Assembly (NCBI GenBank): GCA_025331565.1
Contig: JAFREQ010000011.1
Coordinates: 10,560,001-10,624,000, forward strand
DNA length: 64,000 nt
Direction of reading: 5' to 3'
From: Holacanthus passer
Taxonomy: Eukaryota > Chordata > Actinopteri > Pomacanthidae
Positions within the stretch are counted from its first letter, which is position 1, and every line of letters begins with the position of its first letter. The notes under the pieces are model-generated. The model saw nothing but the letters and a program-made list of their open reading frames with translations. It had not been told where the DNA came from and did not search any database. Both the position numbers and the translations under genes were made by a program. This document shows, piece after piece, positions 59,573-64,000 of this stretch.

Positions 59573-60754
59573 TGCGGCCGATGAGAGCTGACTGAGGGGG
59601 TCAGGCGTGGTACCAGGGGGCCGTCTGTGTCGTCAGAGAGGGACGGGGTGAGAGGGGGATGGAAATAGACAAGGTCTGCTGTGGTCCACTGGGTTCTCCT
59701 CTGCCCCACCCTGGAGGGACAGGCTACTCAGGGGATGAGAGAGATAGAGAAACACACAGAGAGACAGAGAGACAGAGAGAGAGACGGAGAGAATAAGAAG
59801 CCCCCTGGCTGACTAGATGTAGGTTGTTTGACAAGAGACCACCTCGTTTGACAGCAGACAGTCACATAGACATGCATGAATGTAGAGCGTGGCAGAAGAA
59901 AAATCAGACTTAAATGTCTCTAAAATATCCGTCTGCCCATTAGACTGATGGACAGAAGATGGAGATAGGGGAAGAAGATGATAGGAAGAGACAAATACAT
60001 TAAGTAATAAGTTAGGAGGAGAATGCAGCTCACGTCTCCGCTCTTGCCAGCTGGATACAAACGACTAAAAGAAAGGGAGAGGAATGAAAGGAGACATGAG
60101 ACGAGAGAAAAGCTAAATGGAGGGAGGCATACGAGTGTGCTTTTTAAAATAAGACTGTATATTTTGGTCGCCGTCTCCGCGGAGGTGAGAGGAAGAGAGA
60201 CAAGAGAGGAGGAATGGTTTATAAAGCAGCGGGAGAAAGTGTCAAAAACAGACAGCTACATAGACAAAAGCAAGATGCTGAAAGTATTCACCTTTTAAAA
60301 GGTAAGGGGGGAAAAAAGCAGCCAGACAGTCAGAGAAAAGACTGCCGGTGTTGACAGAGGCTATTAACAGTCGGACGGTACCCTGAAAGACTAAAAGGAG
60401 AAATGGAAGGATCAGGCTTCATAATGAAGATGGAGAGTGACAAAGAGGAGCTGCAGTGCAAAGAGAGGTGAGGAAATGTAATGGAGGAGAGGTAGCTAAG
60501 CTGTCAGTGGTCTCTGGTCCTTTGGTCCAAACCTTCCAACATGGCTGCTGGTCACACATTCGCAGATACACACAGACACACACACACACACGTACAGATT
60601 CATTCCTCTTGCAGACTGTCTGATCCTCTCTCCTCAGGGAGGTGTTAGTCTGCAGGAATCTATGGGGCTTCGTTTGGACACCAAAGTGAGGGGAGTAATA
60701 ATTCTCTCTCTCTCACCTCCCGAGCAGTCAACACAGACACACCCACCCAGCCAC

Positions 60755-60756
<2 letters not shown>

Positions 60757-60799
<43 letters not shown>
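60757..60799. repeat. (CA)n microsatellite
   Basis: About 21 CA units. The surrounding 59740-60470 stretch is GA-rich low-complexity sequence (GAGAGACAGAGAGACAGAG-type). Confidence 0.95.
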
Positions 60800-60800
<1 letters not shown>

Positions 60801-62099
60801 AAGTCACCCACAGGCAGAGGTGACTGTTGCATTCAATACTGCACAGGTGAGTGTGTGACAATGAGTGTTGTTATCATGGTGGTCAGCTCTCGTATCAGAT
60901 CCAGCCCAAATCCCTCAGCTCTTCAACACTGCCAAGCTGCAACACAGAGGACACAACTGGAGGTCAGTTACAGCAGGTAGAAAGGGCGTTTAAGTATTGA
61001 TTTTAAAGGTAGAGGTTGGTATAGAAGTAGACAGGAAGAAATCTTAGCACAAAACAGACAAAGCGAAACATCAGCAGAGGTTTGATCATATCAGCGTGAT
61101 AATATGGTCACAATGATGATGTTAAAGTCAGAAAGTAGAGAAGGGTTTAAGATGCAGAGGAAGAATCAATTTACGTCACCTGTAAAACATGACACAATGT
61201 GAAAAAACGAGACACAAAAAGGCTGTTGGGAGAAGGGAGGGAAGAGACGGAAGGTGTTTCACATGAACTCATAAACTGGGTGTGGGCACACGAGGAGACC
61301 AGAGCGAATACACACTTTTAATCAACTAAGAGAAATAACTTTGTGTGAAAATGGAAATGTCAAAAATGTACTAATCAGATAGATGGAAACACCAATATGA
61401 TGACAAATAAATTAAAGCCACCTGGAGAGACAGACTGAAGTTTCAGGTAGGTAATGGTATCCTCTTTTGAGCGCCATTTTTTAAGCCTACATGTGACTAT
61501 TACACGTTGTTTCTTAATTGGATCCAGGAGCGAGACACAGACGAGAGAAAGGGTTAAAGGGATTCATTTGCAAAAACTCCAGGTTCTTCTCAAATAACTC
61601 GTATTGACTGATGGTGAAGTTGCTGGTGGTGTGAGGAGGGAGGTGCAAAAAAGAGAATAGTCGGACGGTGGGTGTCGACACTACATTTGTTTACATTTAC
61701 TGGATTCCTCATGAAATGTATTTTTTTTTTATGTTTTCTATCCTTCATGGATGTTTGCTTTGTGATAGACATCTGAGATAACGACAGCCTCGGGAAGTCA
61801 CGCTGAATGATATCAATATGTGTATCATGTCTGTGTATTAAGATTTGAGGAGACAGAGTGTAGTTCTGGCTCTCTCCCTCCGCACCCCTCTGGGAAGGCT
61901 TTTGGCTTTCTTCTTTAGCTTCGTCCTGCCAAATGTCCATGTCTATTACAGAGCATATCTTGTAATTTCCTGATGTTTAAAATGCTGTCCGGAAGGAGGA
62001 GTTAAATTACAGAGGAGCATAGTGGATATTTCCCTGTCATGTTAATCCTCTCTGAAAGGGGCTATAGACAAGACGTGTGTGTATGCATCCCCACAGACA

Positions 62100-62365
62100 C
62101 AATGACAATGCTAACATGCTGATGCTAAATGTCACCATTTTGGTTTAGTGTGTTAGCATGCCAAACAAGACTAAGCAAACAAGAAACACTAAGTACAGCT
62201 GTGGCTGCCGTTAGTTTTGCAGCCTCATGGTGGCGCTACAGGAAATGTCAGGGGTTCATCAAAGTCAGTGGGATTCATCCTAAGGAGATCATGAATGTAC
62301 AAAACTTGATGGTAATCCTTCCAATGGGAACAAAGTGGTGAACCGACAGACGAACGTCACCATCA
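62100..62365 (+). repeat. Percomorph interspersed repeat (GCTAACATGCT...CATGGTGGCGCTA family)
   Basis: Contains GCTAACATGCTGATGCTAAA, then GCCTCATGGTGGCGCTACAG, AAATGTCAGGGGTTCATCAA, GGATTCATCCTAAGGAGATC and AACAAAGTGGTGAACCGACA. This motif order is that of an abundant dispersed repeat of percomorph fishes. The 70-codon open frame within it is repeat-derived, not a gene. Confidence 0.65.
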
Positions 62366-62919
62366 CAGTCAAAGATAAATTAAATCTCAAAGCTACGTAG
62401 GAACACACAGAAATGACAGACACAGTCATAATCAAATAAGAAAAAACAAAAAACATGTCACATTTAAAGGAGCTTCCTTGCTATGATTGATATCTATACA
62501 GAAACTTTGTCAAAGGTTATGTAGGTCCAAAAAAGGCCCCATGAAGAAATGCAATCTTCTAAACTACGCTTTATTCAACTGAGCATTGGTTCATAGGAAG
62601 TTTTCCCCACAAGTGCATTCGTTCAGACTTTCAAATCTGAGACTTTAACTATGTTTCATGGCCTCAAAATAATGCTGGAGGCTGAAATCCCACCCACCAT
62701 ACTAAATGAAACTTCTTGGTATTAGAGATCTGTGTCTAATCAGCTCAGTTCGGGAGTCAACACACAGGATTTACACTAAAACGGGCAAAAGTTCAAGGAT
62801 ATTTGAAAAAAAAGACATGTTTAAAAAATAAGTCAATAAAAAGGTAAATCCGAGCACAGTTGACATGGAGAGACAAAAAAGCTACAAGGTTAGGTTGGAA
62901 AAAAACAAGATACTGAGAA

Positions 62920-62921
<2 letters not shown>

Positions 62922-62964
<43 letters not shown>
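62922..62964. repeat. (GT)n microsatellite
   Basis: About 21 GT units ending in a GCGTGT variant. Confidence 0.95.
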
Positions 62965-62969
<5 letters not shown>

Positions 62970-63164
62970 ATGTCCAGATCAATATCAAACTGTGCTGTGA
63001 TACCATATTCAGCCTGGAGGCCTATCAGAGAGAATGTCAACACTCTCTGGTGAGACGACACCACGAACCATCCCCTCCAAAAACACACACACACACACAA
63101 ACATACACATATTCATGTTTCCATCACTTTAGAGGACATTACTTTGACTTACATTCATTTCCTG

Positions 63165-63245
63165 GAGATTTACCCTAACCATAACCACTACTTGCTTAAC
63201 CCGAATCCTAACCTTAACCTTAACCTAACCCTAACGCTGACCCAG
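63165..63245 (+). repeat. Degenerate telomere-like (CCTAAC) tract
   Basis: Repeated CCTAACC/CCTTAACC words (CCTAACCTTAACCTTAACC and CTAACCCTAACGC) over about 80 bp, followed by GACCCAGGTCACCGCCCTAA. It is probably part of a dispersed fish repeat rather than a true interstitial telomere. Confidence 0.6.
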
Positions 63246-63541
63246 GTCACCGCCCTAAAATTTAATGATTTACGTGATCGGGACTTCTATGTAAACAGAT
63301 TTATGTCTCCACAACATGTCCACGTCCACATACACACACAGAAAGTCCCTGTGCCACCTTTTTCCCAATCCATTATTAACAAGCTCGCCGGGCCTCATTA
63401 GCAGCAGGCCACACAATGCTGCTTCCACTAACAAAACAAAACGCTCCACAACAGTAATTGCCTTCTTCCTCCATGTCTCCGCCTCCAAGCCTCCTTCTTC
63501 AGCTGACACCTGCTGTGGAGAAGTTTAACAGGAAACAAATC

Positions 63542-63570
<29 letters not shown>
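63542..63570. repeat. (CA)n microsatellite
   Basis: About 14 CA units; short CTTT repeats follow near 63598-63635. Confidence 0.95.
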
Positions 63571-63572
<2 letters not shown>

Positions 63573-64000
63573 ACTAGAGATGCCTCTCTGGGACCACTCT
63601 TTCTTTCTTTCTTCGTGATTTTGTTCTTTCTTTCTTATCTTTGCCCGATATTGACTTTAAAGCAATAACAACCAAATTGCTGATGGTCTTGAATAGTAGT
63701 TTATTAATATATTTTTAGAGGAGAGGCGATGGTAAACATACACACTCCTGGAATCTGCCACATCTGTCACTTGTGTTCTGCTTTACATTGCAAGCCGTGG
63801 ACTTCATGCTCTGTAGGTCTCTGTAGGTCTACCTCTGCACCGCCCTTAACAAAAGAACATGGTTAAATGAGATGAAATAAAACATAAAGTAAGAAAAAGA
63901 GAAATCAGGAAAAAGGGGGACGAGGGAAAGATGGCAGGAGGAACGACAAAAATAGGTAAAATAAACAGAGGGGATGCTCCACTGCTTGGCTGACACACAT

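Larger units (their letters stand above)
53000..64000. other. 11-kb interval without a supported gene
   Basis: I read both strands for splice-bounded frames and found none I would defend. The longest frames (56230-56778, 60023-60298, 61590-61940) are compositionally biased. The interval could be intergenic, or an intron of a gene extending past the right edge, including upstream exons of the 51326-52900 candidate. Confidence 0.45.

Noticed and set aside
60023..60298. 91-codon plus-strand open frame rich in Arg/Lys/Glu
   Set aside because: It arises from GA-rich low-complexity DNA; the codon content mirrors composition and no family resemblance is seen.
62129..62341. 70-codon plus-strand frame
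   Set aside because: It falls inside a recognisable percomorph dispersed repeat.

Overview
This window is nuclear DNA from a bony fish, almost certainly a percomorph teleost. The evidence is short-intron vertebrate genes with GT-AG splicing, abundant CA/GT microsatellites, several interspersed repeats typical of percomorph genomes, and protein matches to vertebrate families. Every confidently identified gene is on the minus strand, head to tail. Reading down the minus strand the order is pfkm (muscle 6-phosphofructokinase), espl1 (separase), pfdn5 (prefoldin subunit 5), larp4 (La-related protein 4), atf7 (bZIP transcription factor), and the first coding exon of a dip2 gene (probably dip2b) that runs off the left edge. 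I assembled the exon chains by hand from splice sites. Each of the five complete chains sums to a multiple of three and gives a length close to the human protein: pfkm 778 aa, espl1 2172 aa, pfdn5 155 aa, larp4 734 aa, atf7 488 aa.

Layout. 1-2283 is dip2 intron 1; 2284-2368 is dip2 coding exon 1 in a CpG-rich promoter. 2660-3440 is an AT-rich tandem array with higher-order structure. 3600-5541 is mostly atf7 3'UTR, with two conflicting weak coding candidates. 5542-9565 is the atf7 coding region. atf7 intron 1 carries a 2.8 kb decayed hAT transposon with perfect 8-bp target duplications (9730-12581), and the atf7 5' exon and promoter lie near 13541-13700. 14115-24990 is larp4. 26140-28030 is pfdn5. 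28625-41760 is espl1. 42571-50300 is pfkm. 51160-52950 holds a two-exon candidate for a 60-aa single-pass membrane protein that I do not recognise. 53000-64000 shows no convincing coding exon; it contains repeats, microsatellites and stretches that look like conserved regulatory DNA.

The genes do not form a pathway. They are housekeeping or widely expressed vertebrate genes whose human counterparts are spread over chromosome 12q13 (from knowledge, not computed here). Points of interest are the unrecognised small membrane protein, the dated hAT insertion, a GC-AG intron in pfdn5, paired bZIP sites in the atf7 promoter, a perfect 19-bp hairpin in pfkm intron 1, an altered separase self-cleavage motif, and a palindromic TGIF/MEIS-type site in the intergenic DNA. 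I found no tRNA, rRNA, CRISPR or prokaryote-type features.
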